Source: Balanoglossus misakiensis
Lineage: Eukaryota > Hemichordata
DNA: 64,000 nt
Reading direction: 5' to 3'
NCBI GenBank assembly: GCA_040954595.2
Contig: CM082578.2
Span: 3,596,001 to 3,660,000, forward strand
Below, one piece after another: positions 34,800-46,870 of this stretch. Below the pieces are notes generated by a model. It had not been told where the DNA came from. It saw only the letters and a program-made list of their open reading frames with translations, and did not search any database. The stretch's first letter is position 1, and the number at the start of each line of letters is the position of its first letter. Position numbers and translations under genes: made by a program.

Positions 34800-37101
34800 A
34801 AGTTTGGTGGGATGCAGACTGTGGACGCGCCAAAAATGAAAAGTATAGACTCCTTAATATATTCAGACTTACGAATAGTAATAATGATTTGTGTTTATAT
34901 CATATCGCAAAGAACAAATTTAAAGCCATTTGCAAGCAGAAGAAATTGTTGTTTCAGCAGAAACAAAAACGTGAACTGTTGGGGGCGAGGAACGACCCAA
35001 TCAAGTTTTGGGGGTATTTACGCAATCTGAGACGTACTGTTTCGTCCAATGTTGTTATTTCAACAGATCAGTGGCATGATCAGCATTGTATAGACTGTCT
35101 TGAAAATGTTCCCCATGACCTTAATGCAGTTATTTCTGTGTGGGAAATTGAGAAAGCTATCAGCTGCATGCCAAATGGAAAATCACCTGGTCATGACGGT
35201 CCTGTCAGTGAATTACTTAAGTATAGCTGGCCACGTTTAAGCAGTGTTTTACATCTTTTATTCAACAACATTTTCTCTAATGGTAGCTTCCCAATCAGTT
35301 GGAGTAAAGCCATTATTGCACCACTTCACAAAAAGGGAAGTTTAAGTGATGTAAATAATTATAGAGGCATTTCCCTGCTTTCTGTACTTAGTAAAATTTT
35401 TACCAAAACTTTGAACTTTCGTTTGCAAAAATGGCGCCAACAAAATAAAATTATTTCAGAAGCCCAGGCCGGCTTTCGGCATGGCTATAGTACCATCGAT
35501 AATATTTTCACCCTCCAAGCTATTGTAGCAAAACATTTGACTGTGCGAAAAGGAAGATTTTATTGTATTTTCATAGACTTTTCAAAGGCCTTTGATTCTG
35601 TCCAGCATGACTTACTGTGGGTAAATTGATTAGATATGGCATTCATGGAAATTTTCTTTCTGTTCTAAGATCAATGTATACAATGTAGTAACTTACAATA
35701 TTGTGTAAATACTTCAGTCGGTTTAACCGATTATTTTGAGTGTACCATTGGAACACGTCAAGGATGTATGCTAAGCCCTACATGTACATTGTTCACCTTA
35801 TTCATTAATGATCGTGTTGAGTATTCAAATAAGTTTGGTTGCGAGGGTGTGTATATAGATGAGGAAGCCAAAAACCTCAATATTCTGATGTACGCAGACG
35901 ATATTGCTGAAGGTTCGGATGTTGCCATTCGCACCCAGAGACAAATTGATCAGCTTAAGCGTTTTTGTTCTCATTGGGGGTTAAGTGTTAACTTAAATAA
36001 GACTCAAATTATAGTGTTCCGTAGAGGAGGTCCCCTTAAAAATAACGAAAAATGGTTCCTGGGTAACAGACAAATTGAAGTTGTTCCATATTACAAATAT
36101 TTAGGTTTGGTTTTCTCGTCCAGACTTAGTTGGAGCCCAACTAAGAGAAATCAAGCCTCACAAGGAAGAAAAGCTATGTTTCAATTGAAAACTGTATTGA
36201 GAAGGCTGGGTGGACTGTCATTGTCCGATTCTTTTAAACTTTTTGACACTTATGTCACTCCAATTCTCTTGTATGGCAGCGAAATTTGGGGCTGGGAGCA
36301 CTTTCTTCAGGTCGAACAAGTTCATTATCAGTTTTGTAAATTTCTTTTAAATGTAAGCAGAAAAACAAATGATTTAGCTGCAATTGGTGAATGTGGTAGA
36401 TTTCCACTAAGTGTAATGTATTTCAAAAGATGAGTGAAGTATTGCAGATGGACTCTAGCAGATATCCTTATAAATGCTATGTAATGTTGTGTAGATTATC
36501 CGAAGAACGTGGTATAACATCAATTAACTGGGCCTTTAATATCAAAACCACCTTACTTTGTCAATTTGGATTTGGCCATGTATGGTTAAACCAGGGTGTC
36601 GGTTCCACAAGTTTGTTTTTATCTGTCTTTACACAGAGACTTGAAGATTGCGCCAGGCAGAACTGGTATGAAGGGATACATTCATCTCCAAAGTTACGCA
36701 CGTATCACACATTCAAATCAATGCTCGAACCAGAAACACATCTCAGTAGTATCGATATTCTTAAATTCAGAAATGCTTTATCCAGATTCCGCTGCTCTTC
36801 ACATGCCCTGGAAATCGAGAAAGGTCGCCACGAAAATATTCCCCTAGATGAAAGGCTCTGTAAATTTTGTTTGAAGAACAACAATCATTGTATTGAAGAT
36901 GAATTTCATTTTATTTCCATTTGTCCAATGTATATTAACCTTCGAAAGGAAATGCTGCCAAACTGGCTTTATGTAAATCCTTCATTTGATAAGTTTACAT
37001 ATCTGTTGAGAACCAAAAATGTGACATATTTAAATAATTTAGCATATTTTATTTATTGTGCAATGAAAACACGAGAGGAGTTCCTCTCTCTCGGTTGATT
37101 T
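34800..37101 (+). pseudogene. LINE reverse transcriptase and C-terminal region
   Basis: Three frames in succession. 34889-35629: PNGKSPGHDGPVSELLK, APLHKKGS, NNYRGISLLSVLSKIFTK, AQAGFRHGYSTIDNIF and FIDFSKAFDSVQHDLLW. A frame break follows near 35630-35768, where VGTRQGCMLSP-type sequence is still visible. 35768-36433: catalytic MYADDI, LNKTQIIVF, YYKYLGLVFSS and GSEIWGW. 36430-37098: C-terminal region with a Cys/His cluster (CKFC...HFISICPMY). The polymerase box is intact but at least two frame changes prevent a full product. Codon use and length fit a relatively young element. Confidence 0.8.
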
Positions 37102-37171
37102 CACATGTAAATTACTTGCTCTATGGGCCTGTGGCCTTATTGTATGTTAATAAATCATATTATTATAATAC

Positions 37172-37947
37172 TGTTTTGATAAGGTGACTATGTCTTAAGT
37201 ACTTCAGAAAAAAACTGAACACTTGAAATGGTGTGCATATTTACCAATAGCCACCAGTGTTTTACTCTTGTACCGCAGAATCAGTGAGCTTTTTGGCGTG
37301 TTTAAATGTTTCCTCAAAACTACAATTCAAGAAAACATATTCACAGGCAATGTCGTGTATTTTTGGAGGAAAACAACTATATCGAGTCGTACGTGTAAAA
37401 GCGACTGTGTAAATTTAGCAAAACTATCTTTTTTATAGCACTATAGTCGTGTACCAATAGAAACGTTTCAGATGAACAGTCGTCGCATCGGCAGTGGAAA
37501 CTTTTACTTTTACAGGAGATAACGATGAAGTTTATGCAAATTGTTTCTGCGCTTTCACCTTGTACGCGTGCGCAAATTAAAAGACGCTGGTGTAGCTGTG
37601 GTTGATCATGGCCGCCCACCTGGCATGGCACACCTTCGCTTGCCAATAAAGCGTGTTTATTCTATTATAGTAGGGCACGTAGGGACCCTCCCTCACAACG
37701 GGTCGGACGCTGCCACGATAGACTGAAATATCCAGTTATACGCGGGCACGATTGAATATCTTAAATACAAAATATCTTGAATATAAATATTAAATATCTT
37801 AATATCCTGGCAACTAAGAATAAAATGTAAATATATATATATAAATATGTAAAGTGAAGATAGAGTCGTACACGTTTCAACATACCTTAACAATTCGACA
37901 TAGGTGAATCGTGCGGTCGAAGTTTGCATCTTTCTCTGATATATAAC
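37172..37947. other. spacer before unit H
   Basis: Array spacer on the far side of the LINE. There is an AT-rich run (ATATATATATAAATATG near 37832) upstream of the unit H first exon. No other gene is seen. Confidence 0.4.
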
Positions 37948-38992
37948 ATGGTAAGTCTACATTCACAAAAGAATAATAATTTGAACACGTTAATTAGGTA
38001 AAATAGGTCGGAATGTTTGACGTTCTGATAACTGCCGTCATAAAATTTTTTGATATGTCTGAAAGGAGAACAGCGAATACTTCAAAGTGGCCGTAGCCAT
38101 TTTGCATCATGGCTTCAACTCTGGCTATTTTAACGATAAACGTATCAGAGTACAATGAGCGGTGAGACCTTCCATATTAGGTGTGTTTACAATAAAAAAT
38201 ACGGGACGGACCGTCTAAGAATACACCTGTTTTCTATCTCAGACATTTCGACGATTTATCGTCACAGCAGTGGTTTTACTGTCGCTACAAGCAAGCGGCT
38301 CCTTGCTAGAAAGAAACGATGGCGCCAATCAGAATGCCGCTTGTCACGGCGAAAACTGTCAGATCTCAACATCTCAGCATTATAAGAAATATTTTATCAT
38401 CACGTATTATGCTGTCTGAAACTCTCAATTATCAAATAATATATTTGCTATACCACAGACGCTTCGTATGTAGCTGTATGTACTGTACACGAATATGTAG
38501 AAAAGTGTGAAAAGTATAAGAAACTACAACATATAACGCTTTTCAACTGCTCTCCATAACATCATTTCCATTTTGTTAACACATAGGGCTCTGGAGACGG
38601 GAGCTAGTCGAATTGTACTTGTGGTAATTGTGATTTGATAGAGTATGTCAATGGAATTGCTGCATGGCATTGTAGCGTATGTACATTGGGAACTATAAAT
38701 ATATTCTGTAGTAGCCTGGGGGTCTACTTTTCACCTGAAATTACCCGATTCTAAACGTAGGTCGATCGACACTTAGGAAATGTCCCAACGCCTTTGAAAA
38801 ATCTTCACAAGCAACAGAGCAACGGTAAATGATACTGAATACTATTCCACATGTCCCAAGGCCCCATTCAAAGGTCCCTTCTCCTGGGTTCCGTTTCAAC
38901 CGGCTACCACGTCCATATCTGATGGCGCGTGTATTGAGGATGTCCCTCACTTCGGCGAAATGATCTTCCATTGCAATTTCCACGTTGTGTAA
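37948..38992 (+). pseudogene. array family, unit H, decayed
   Basis: Exon 1 ends with ATG at 37948-37950 before GTAAGT. Exon 2 from 38243 reads TFRRFIVTAVVLLSLQASG, then AACHGENCQI, after which homology to the family stops and the frame ends at TGA 38416. Exon 3 (38587-38676) has an in-frame TAG at 38605 but keeps CTCGNCDLIEYVNGIAAWHC. Exon 4 (about 38851-38992) reads CPKAPFKGPFSWVPFQP...FHCNFHVV with no good acceptor. This is a pseudogene and the most diverged plus-strand copy; its exon 3 is closest to minus-strand units A and B, suggesting an old split. Confidence 0.75.
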
Positions 38993-40140
38993 TTTTGTTC
39001 TGTAGTCTATTAACAAACAGATCCATTCTCATACAAAACCAAGACAAGAAGTTATCTCTTGGTCTTCTGTTCCTATACTAGATTCATAATTATTTTTAAG
39101 AAGATGACGTATTGTAACACCAGCAAAACTTTGGGTCAACATTAACTGCGGGTAAATATTACAATTTGGTGAAATGTATAAAGGGGATTACAACCAAAAA
39201 TGTATTCCTGAGACCCAGAATAAAGTCTGATTTAGCCTCCATATGTTGAGTTCTCGTCTCCAGTTACAAAAGCATTACCTCTCAGCAACGGACTAAGTGT
39301 ATTCCACACAAACAAACTCTTCCTAAATTTGGTCCGTAACAATATTCACTTTGTGATTTTGCATTTATACTATGACACCGCAGTCACAGTATAAAGTAAC
39401 AGAAGATTTCTCACTCTATGAAAATTAATTCAGGCGTTTATCTGTAGATGTGAAAGTATTTCTGCAGTACTGGATACATTTAAATATTGTCTCCTTAACT
39501 ACAGTTCGGCCTAAGAGTGTAATAAAAAGCTTGTATCGGGCGTGCACAAATATACTGGTAGTAGCGTACAGGCATTTGCGTTTATACTATCGTATGTGAG
39601 TTTTTTTATAGAAGTACAAAAAACAATCGTGTATATGCTGTGCACACTAACGCTAATTATAGCCGTATAATACGTCTGTAAAACGGCAGGATATCCTGAA
39701 CATATACAGAAGAAACTCACTCACTCACAAACTCACTCACTCATAGCCCACGTAACGTTCCGCTACGATGCTACCGGACATCGTACACTGAGGCGCACCC
39801 AACGGTTTGGCTGAGGTGGATGGTTTAGGTGGAACTATAGGCTCAGCGTTGCCATATATAACTGACCGAATATTTAAGTTTTAAAACCGAGTTTGTATTT
39901 TTGTCTGGTCTATTTATAAAATCTAATCATAGTCTCAAATGTTCCCCTGTTGGCCGCTATATGTTTTTGCTGTGTGCACAATGTATTATTGGGGGGGGGG
40001 GGGGAGGGGAGATGAGCTTTGGGAAATCATGATAGACACATACCATACAGTACCCGCTTGAAAACACTTGTTCGCTGTACAGCGGAAACACACAAGCTTC
40101 AACAAGTGTTGATCGTGGTTAATTTATGCAAATGACGAGA
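38993..40140. other. no gene recognised; G-tract
   Basis: Downstream of the array. Holds an AATAAA near 39219, short ACTCACTCAC-type simple sequence around 39718-39740 and a run of about 15 G near 39990-40004. No exon is supported. Confidence 0.4.
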
Positions 40141-40160
40141 GGTGTAAAGATAAACTCTTA

Positions 40161-40855
40161 TTGTGCGGCATCGACATTGGAGGAATCCACATTGTATTGA
40201 ACCTGTACAGTCCCCCACAGGGTGATAAAACGAGAATTTCAATACACGATGTGCCATTTCACGTGACGAATGCGACGATTGATGCATTTCTCAGTCAGTA
40301 TTGTGAACAGAAGGAAGCTGTTGTCCGGTGCACGGTCACAGATCCACCGGACGGAGCAAAATACTACAACGGCAATCGGTTCTGTTACGTGACATCAGTC
40401 AAGAAACCAATCCCAAACTTTGTACAGATGGAGACGGAGACTCAGGACGGTGTGAAAATTTCTTATCCCATTAGAATTTTCTATACCGGTCAACCAACCG
40501 AATGTCGACACTGCAAGGGTGAAGACCACCAAACACGGCACTGCCCGAATCGTCCACCAATGAAATGTTACAACTGCCAACAAAGCGGTCACAGGGGACG
40601 TCTCTGTCCAAAAGGCAAGCAATGCTACAATAATTGTAAAGACTTTGGTCACATTGCGGCGAAGTGCCCGAAAACCGCTGAAAACGAAAAAGCGGTCGAC
40701 AAGTTTGTGGAAAGTTATTCTAAGCGTGTCAGAGAAGCAGAAAAAATTATCGACATGGCTATTGAAGACATTACGCAGTCAACAACGAATCTTGTGACGA
40801 CAAATGCGGTAGTTCACGCCAATCCAGAGAAAGAGACGACGGCAAAGAAAGATGG
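40161..40855 (+). pseudogene. LINE ORF1, gag-like with three zinc knuckles
   Basis: The frame encodes an RRM-like region (TRISIHDVPFHVTNATIDAF, then KYYNGNRFCYVTSVKKPIPN) followed by three knuckles: CRHCKGEDHQTRHC, CYNCQQSGHRGRLC and CYNNCKDFGHIAAKC. The third has an extra residue in the first spacer (CYNNC). This layout is typical of Tx1/L1-group ORF1 nucleic-acid chaperones. There is no clear start codon, so the copy is 5'-truncated or starts further upstream. The frame fuses after about 40855 with endonuclease sequence read in another frame, marking an internal deletion. Confidence 0.7.
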
Positions 40856-43800
40856 CGACGAGCGGGAGATTTATCAGTGTAAAATTAGATTTAGAGGGAT
40901 CTTCCCTCCGTCTTTTCAATATTTATGCTCCGAACAGTACTTCTGCCAAATTTTCTTGTTTTGCTTGCCTTTGTAATTTTGTTAATCAAGTGATGTTAGA
41001 TGGCGACCACATTGTAATTTGTGGCGATTTCAATACGATTTTGGATCCAAAGTTAGACAAATTTTCTAGTTGTGACAAAGACAATGACTGCGTTGATGCC
41101 AAAGTAAGGCGTTCTTTAAAAAATATTTTGCAATTGTATGATTTGTGCGACATTTGGCGTAAGTTTCATCCTTATGTTAAGCAATATACCTGGCGGCGGA
41201 GAAGGCCTATAACACAAAGCCGTCTCGATTTTTTTCTTGTGTCAAATGGAATTAACAAAAGTGCTACTCTGTGTGAAATCATTCCTGCAAGTTATAGTGA
41301 TCACATGGCTGTTGTGCTTTCCTTTGTTTATTGTAAGCATGAGAAAGGTCCAGGTTACTGGAAATTTAACAACAGTCTGTTAGAAGATAATGTTTATTTG
41401 AATAAGCTGGTTGTTTATATTGAGAATTGTGCAAAAAAATATAGCCATGTGGCTTGTAAACAAACGAAATGGGATTTATACAAGAAAGCGTTAAAGCAGT
41501 TTACAGTTACATACAGCATTCAGAAAAACCGACAGCAACTGAGTAAGAAACAAGATTTTGAAGATCTGTTAAAGCAGAGCGAGAAATTGTTGTGTAATTT
41601 CCCATCAGATGAAAATTATGGGGCATTTCAGAAAACTTACTCTGACCTCAATAGTATTTTAAGTAAAGAGGCAGAGGGTTGTCAAATCAGAGCAAGAGCC
41701 CGATGGGTGGACTAGGGGGAAAAACACAAAGTATTTCCTTGGCCTAGAAAAAAGGAACGCCACAAAGAAAAATGTTGTTAAACTCATGACAAAAGAAGGG
41801 AAGGTGGTCACTGACCTCGATGATATTTTGAAAGAAGAAGTCAATTTCTATGTAGATTTGTACAGTAAAAAGCAGACGTCGCTCAGCTTGGATGATTTCA
41901 TCAGTAATGCTAGTTTACCCAATTTAAGTCAGACAGACAGAAATAGTTGTGAAGGATTGATCTCCGATGAAGAGTGTTGCCGGGTGTTACGTAAAATGAA
42001 AAAGAACAAGTCCCCCGGTTATGATGGTTTTACCATTGAATTTTATTGTGCCTGCTGGCCGTTAGTGGGGAATTTGATTATTGATTCTTTTAACAGTGCT
42101 TTTCAGAATGGCAGTTTGTCAATCTCTCAACAGAGAGGTGTTATCACATTATTACATAAGAAAAACGAGCCCGAGCTTTTAAAAAACTGGAGACCGGTGT
42201 CATTATTATGCACTGATTACAAAATTTTAACCCAGGTTTTATCTGACAGAGTGTCAAAAGTTATTTCTAGCATTGTAAATACTGATCAGGTGGGTTACAT
42301 CAGAGGGAGATTTGTGGGTGAAACTGTACGTTTAATTGAAGACATGTATCATTACACCGCCAAGCACAATATTCCCGGTGCTGTTCTGTATGTTGATTTT
42401 GAAAAAGCGTTTGATTGCATTAACTGGGAATTCATGCATCAGGCGCTAGAAAGTTTTGGTTTTGGCCCTGAGCTGAGAAGATGGGTGAAAGTGATTTATT
42501 CTGACGTACAAAGCTGTATAATCAATAATGGGTGGATGTCGAATTTTTTCTCCTTGAAGAGAGGGGTACATGTACGCCAAGGATGCCCCCTAAGTGCGTT
42601 GCTTTTTGTTACTTGTGTGGAAGTTTTGGCATGTAAAATTCGTCAATGCCCTGATACAGAAGGTATACAATTGCCATGTCAAAATTATAGTAGGAATGTG
42701 GTTAAAATTGCGCAGATGGCCGATGATACCACTCTATTTCTGAAAGATAAAAAGTCTATTAGAAAAGTTCTTGGTGTATTGGAAGATTTCGAAAAGTTGT
42801 CTGGGTTGAAAGTGAACAAAGAGAAAACAGAAGGTGTTTGGCTTGGTAAAAATAGATCATGTAAGAAACATAATATGGGTTTGAAATGGACTGATCAACC
42901 AGTTAAAGCGCTTGGAGTCTGGTTTGGATATGATCATTTGAAATGCGAGCGGTTGAATTGGGAACCAAAAGTGGCTAAATTTGAGAAAGTCTTGAATTCA
43001 TGGGGCTAGAGAGATTTAACGTTTTACGGAAAAGTGTTGATAGTGAGTTCGCTTGCATTTATCACAATTATCATATCTAGCATCAATGATTGATGTACCA
43101 GAGCGCGTGATTAAACAAATCGACAGGTTAATTTACAGTTTTATTTCAAAGGGTCTGGGTAAAATGGCCAGAAATGTATTAGCGGGACCATTAAACGAAG
43201 GAGGTTGTAACATGCCCATTTTTAAATGGAAAGTGGTTGCATTCAAGTTTATGTGGATTGTGCGTTTAACAAACTGTAAAAATGCATGTTGGAAGAACTA
43301 CCCTCTTTATTTATTTGACCCATTTTCTGATTTTTCAATTCTTAGAGATGTACTTTCAAATAGTAGAATTTCAAGAGAACCTTTTGTCTCAAGATTGCCA
43401 GTCTTTTATCAACAGGTCTTAAAAGCATGGAACTTTATCCCACCCCGTAAAGATACAGTCAGCACCATTTTGTGGAATTGCAAATATAATGTTTTTATTA
43501 ATCTTAAGCGAAATGTAAATTATATTGAAATTAAGAATAAGAGAGTGAAATTAATGAAATTGAAAACAAAAGATGTGTATAGATTTTTAGTAAACCGTAT
43601 TGCACAACCAGCCAGCACATTGACCTGGCAGCACGAGTTCGGACAAATTATAGATTTAAAGAATGCTTGGTCATTAGCTTACAGAGTAACAAATGAGAAC
43701 AAATTAAGAGCGTTTCATTGGAAATTTTTGCATAAGAAATGTATAAATAATGTAAAATTGTATCGTTGGAAAATTAGAGAAAATGCCCATCGCGTATTTT

Positions 43801-44090
43801 GTAATGTAGATGACACAACTCGCCATCGCTATTTTGAGTGTACCATCGCCAAAGAAGTATGGCAAATCGTAGAAAATATTGGACATAGGTTGTATGGCTG
43901 GCACAAGGCTTTGAGTTGGCAAAATATTGTATATGACTTTGAAAAGAACGATAACTTAGATGAGATGAACCTTTTAATTTTGATTGCTAAATGGTCTATT
44001 CACAAGTTTCACTGTATGGAATTACATAAAGCTCGTTTGTATAATCTTGTACAGAATGAACTGAAAATTCGAATGTGTAATTTATTGTAG
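40856..44090 (+). pseudogene. LINE endonuclease-reverse transcriptase (Tx1/L1 type), broken
   Basis: 40856-41715: SSLRLFNIYAPN, IVICGDFNTILDP, TRLDFFLVS-type and SDHMAVVLSF motifs of the endonuclease, whose N-terminal third is absent. A TAG and a base loss in an A-run near 41713-41730 shift the frame at the conserved RARARWV..GEKNTKYFL region. 41786-43009: KNKSPGYDGFTIEFY, NWRPVSLLCTDYKIL, DQVGYIRGRFVGETVRLIED, YVDFEKAFDCINW, RQGCPLSALLFV and the catalytic MADDTTLF. A TAG at about 43007 and a one-base shift near 43060 precede 43053-44090, which holds the C-terminal region and a zf-RVT-like motif (FHWKFLHKKCINNVKLYRW, then HRYFECTIAKEVW). The element is inactive in cis. Confidence 0.8.
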
Positions 44091-44133
44091 ATGTCAAATG
44101 TTTACGTGTACACAGCGTTAGATCACTCTGTAA

Positions 44134-44134
<1 letters not shown>

Positions 44135-44194
<60 letters not shown>
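44135..44194. repeat. (TTG)n microsatellite at LINE 3' end
   Basis: About 20 uninterrupted TTG triplets just after the LINE stop codon. They may be the expanded 3' tail of the element. Confidence 0.9.
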
Positions 44195-44235
44195 CTTTTT
44201 TCCTGAAGAGATAATAAAAGATGTTAAAAAAAACC

Positions 44236-44987
44236 AAGTGTTGATCATCAAATCAAAAGGTATCATGCCTACCTTTGCTGCCAATTAAATGTCGTTCATC
44301 ATGGAGTAACGATTTATGGGTCACATCTCCCTCCAGATAGTTGGCAATATCCTCAACAATGTCAGCGTATGCAGTGCTGCTATGCCGCACGGACCGAGCA
44401 AATATGTAGTTTCTGTAATGTTAATGAATTATCATTATGCAACATTAACAGAGGGTTGTTTCTTTCTCTTAATATGCGATATTTCGTCTATGCTTACATA
44501 TTGTTTTTCAGGAACACACTGAAGTTGAGCGGTGGTGGGCTTTGCTCGTATTAGGAAACTTTCTAATGATCTTGTCTTGAGTAACTAACATTGCATCAAA
44601 ACCAATGAAAACTCACAAAAGAAGCAAACATCGGTTTTACTATGCACTGCATATATTTTTTCATGTATACGACAACATCATTTGATGTTGAAAATCACTT
44701 TGTTTGCATTCCCAATGCTCAGGTAACTTGGGAAAACAAAATAATGCATTTCTGGCGCTATTTACAACCATGGGCAAAGGATGAGACAAAGGTCAAAAGA
44801 ATAGACGTGCGTGGGTCTTCATGTATTTTTAATATACAATGCAGATTCTTATATTATGCAAAATAAACTCTTGCAAAATCAATTAAATCCATATCATGAC
44901 GTTTAACAATGAAAAATATCAAGTACATGTCCCCTATCTGGCAATATGAAATCCTTGTTTTGTAATTTAAAATGTTGATTCGGTATT
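44236..44987. other. no gene recognised
   Basis: A frame around 44316-44405 (SLQIVGNILNNVSVCSAAMP) looks exon-like but matches no family I can name and lacks clear borders. I make no call. Confidence 0.3.
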
Positions 44988-45145
44988 ATTCCAGCAGCGA
45001 TGCAGGTCATGCTCATTGTAACACCTATGACTGACGTTAGAAAGGCCACTTTCACTTCAGCTATGCCCATTCTGACGGCTTTATACACTAAATGGGTCAG
45101 GACAATACTTTGTCCTATTAATACCAAGAATATGTAAAGCATTAG
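44988..45145 (-). pseudogene. copy of part of MCT-like exon 3
   Basis: About 158 bp match 50235-50393 with roughly four differences. The translation on the minus strand reads YIFLVLIGQSIVLTHLVYKA and continues to MSMTCIAAGII, the TM7-TM8 region of the transporter gene further right. No splice sites or flanking exons accompany it. It abuts the G-tract repeat at 45143-45330. It is a duplicated gene fragment, too short to act. Confidence 0.8.
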
Positions 45146-45330
45146 GGACTGTCCAGAATTTACTTCCAGGGGGGGGGGGCACCCATTTCCCCCAAGAAAA
45201 TTTAGGGGGGGGGGCAGACATAAAAATCACAATCTTTAGGGGGGGTCATGTAAAAAACCCTCACAATCTCAATATTTGCCCAGAAGTACTGATTTATAAG
45301 AAACAAACCACCATGGCTACCTGGATGACA
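45143..45330. repeat. G-tract repeat
   Basis: Starts AGGGACTGTCCAGAATTTAC and has three G-runs (about 45169-45178, 45206-45214, 45238-45246). It resembles the other G-tract repeats (1495-1690, 33214-33660) in style. 45331-45640 shows nothing else. Confidence 0.5.
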
Positions 45331-45641
45331 GATGAACTCCACAAGTGTATTAAATAAATCTTCATAAGCTGGCATTTCCGGTAATTTTTACGGTGGTTTA
45401 TTTTGTATATCTACAACAGTTTCTTGTTCTACTACTCTGTGAAGCATAATAACATGTCCAACATATTTGGCCTGCCAGCACAGACCATATATGTACAATG
45501 AACAGTCAGTGTTGTTACTGTTGATAACTGAGCTCAATTCAAATCCAGACAAGTTTAAAGAATTAGACTTTTTTGACAATCTATTTACTTTTCTATGACA
45601 AAAGATACCAGCAGCTAGTGATAAATTAATTCTACATTTTT

Positions 45642-46870
45642 AGCTCACGTGAAAATCACGTGAGCTTATGGTTTAGCGATGTCTGTGTGTGTGTGTGTGT
45701 GGCTGTCTGTATACCCGATATCTCCAGAACCGCTGAACCGATTTCAACCAAATTTAGTACACAGGTTCAGATATCATATGCAAGAACTGAAAAGGTTTTG
45801 GTGGGTGTGGCTTTGATATTAATGAAGTTATTAAAGTTTTAATTTTTCTATTACATGGTTGTCTATGAGAGCTTTCGTTTAAGGTGGCATTGCATGAAAA
45901 GTTGTGATTTTTGCCAAATTTTACTTTTTTACATAAATCGGTAGGCCTAATACTGACCCACACCCTGACCAATACGTCTTGGCGGAAATGCTGCATAATC
46001 ACCCCAAAATAGCACTTTTCTGAATGAGTTCACAGCTTAACAAATAGGTGTCAACAATGCAAATGGCCGTTTTTCTCAGTTTGCATTTTCGCTGCTCTTG
46101 ACAACTTCTGACGAAAATAGCTTCGCTCTGCGTTGGCCGAATTTGCTCAAATTTTAACTGGGGATTGCGTACGACCCATCCAACAAAACGGTATTTTTGT
46201 TAGTCGATAAAGTGTCCCTGGCGGGAATAAACTCTGATTCAATACAACTCACCGTGAATTTAATCAAATTTTACTAAAAATCTAACTTTCAAACGCTGTT
46301 ACTCCTCAATGGAAGCAGATAACGCAAAACAAAATTACCTTTTTTTGCACGTGTACTCTAGTTTCGAATGACATATTAAGATGCATGATGCATGGTCAAC
46401 TTTTTTACCTATTTTAAATTTCATGACATAATATCAAAAAATGATTTTCACCCAAAATCGCCACCATTTCCAGGGATCAATAATATTTGCAACTCAAACA
46501 AAAGTTTGAAATCTCAGCTTCCAGAATATATATGGTTTATGGGGGTTTTAACGTTGTCTTTGATGAGAAATAGGCCTCTGAAAAAGTCTCGGCGGTTTCA
46601 TGCAATGCCACCTTAATGCCGCATATATGACCAGTGGAAACGATAGTTTGAGGAGATCGACTGTTTGAGGGCGCTGTGAAATGAGAAAGTCCAGTTTGGC
46701 TGTAGCTAGCTTGGGCTGTAGCTGTGTAATAGTATATAGCTCTGTGCTCAGACAGTGTACTCGTCGTTACAGTTACACAGTTTCAGGATCTACATGTAAA
46801 TGGCAAGAACTGGAAAGGTTTTGGTAGGTGTGGCTTGGATAGTAATGAAATTATCAAATTTTTAATTTGT
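45642..46870. repeat. AGCTCACGTGA-type repeat with nested TTAA element
   Basis: Begins with the palindrome AGCTCACGTGAAAATCACGTGAGCT, a GT-run (45680-45702) and a block TCTCCAGAACCGCTGAACCG. A second partial copy of its AGAACTG(A/G)AAAGGTTTTGGT phrase lies at 46804-46860. Related phrases (TCCAATTGATTGGAAACTT) recur at 48161 and 48450, so the repeat family may extend to about 48660. Confidence 0.55.
45879..46616 (+). mobile_element. 738-bp TTAA DNA element, copy 1
   Basis: Ends are perfect inverted repeats: TTAAGGTGGCATTGCATGAA on the left and its complement on the right. A full inverted copy of 740 bp lies at 60119-60858. No transposase frame is present. The TTAA at both ends suggests piggyBac-like mobilisation. 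Confidence 0.85.

Larger units (their letters stand above)
32945..34800 (+). pseudogene. LINE AP-type endonuclease, split by an insertion
   Basis: The first part (to 33213) reads LAILSWNVQGLRKHL, CLNETW and SGGVSIFIIDHL, the N-terminal half of an AP-like endonuclease. The second part (from 34131) reads FYLIVAGDFNARTGDLHDY, then NNGASVIDYVILSS and DISDHFPICC, the catalytic C-terminal half. Between them lie 917 bp of foreign sequence, and by comparison with typical endonucleases several tens of residues have also been lost. A frameshift sits near 34382-34420. The enzyme cannot be made from this copy. Confidence 0.75.
31990..37171 (+). mobile_element. CR1/L2-type LINE with 2A-like motif, interrupted
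   Basis: A near full-length non-LTR element between array units G and H: ORF1 (32070-32945), endonuclease (about 32945-33213 and 34131-34800), reverse transcriptase and C-terminal region (34800-37098), then a short 3' UTR ending in a TTAATAAATCATATTATTAT tail. A 917-bp insertion (33214-34130) disrupts the endonuclease. Clade assignment is by motif style and the 2A-like ORF1 start. Confidence 0.8.
40141..44235 (+). mobile_element. Tx1/L1-like LINE, internally deleted
   Basis: ORF1 with zinc knuckles, then part of an endonuclease, a reverse transcriptase and a zf-RVT-type C-terminal region, ending in a TTG microsatellite (44135-44194) and an A-rich tail (TAATAAAAGATGTTAAAAAA). The 5' end of ORF1 and the front of the endonuclease are missing. 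Confidence 0.8.

Noticed and set aside
12292-38992. Assignment of the array to a named family such as ependymin-related or defensin-like proteins
   Set aside because: Cysteine spacing and the FSWVP...CDFY ending do not match those families as I know them.
44316-44522. Possible exon with VCSAAMPHGPSKYVVSV
   Set aside because: Looks exon-like but has no supported splice borders and no recognised family.
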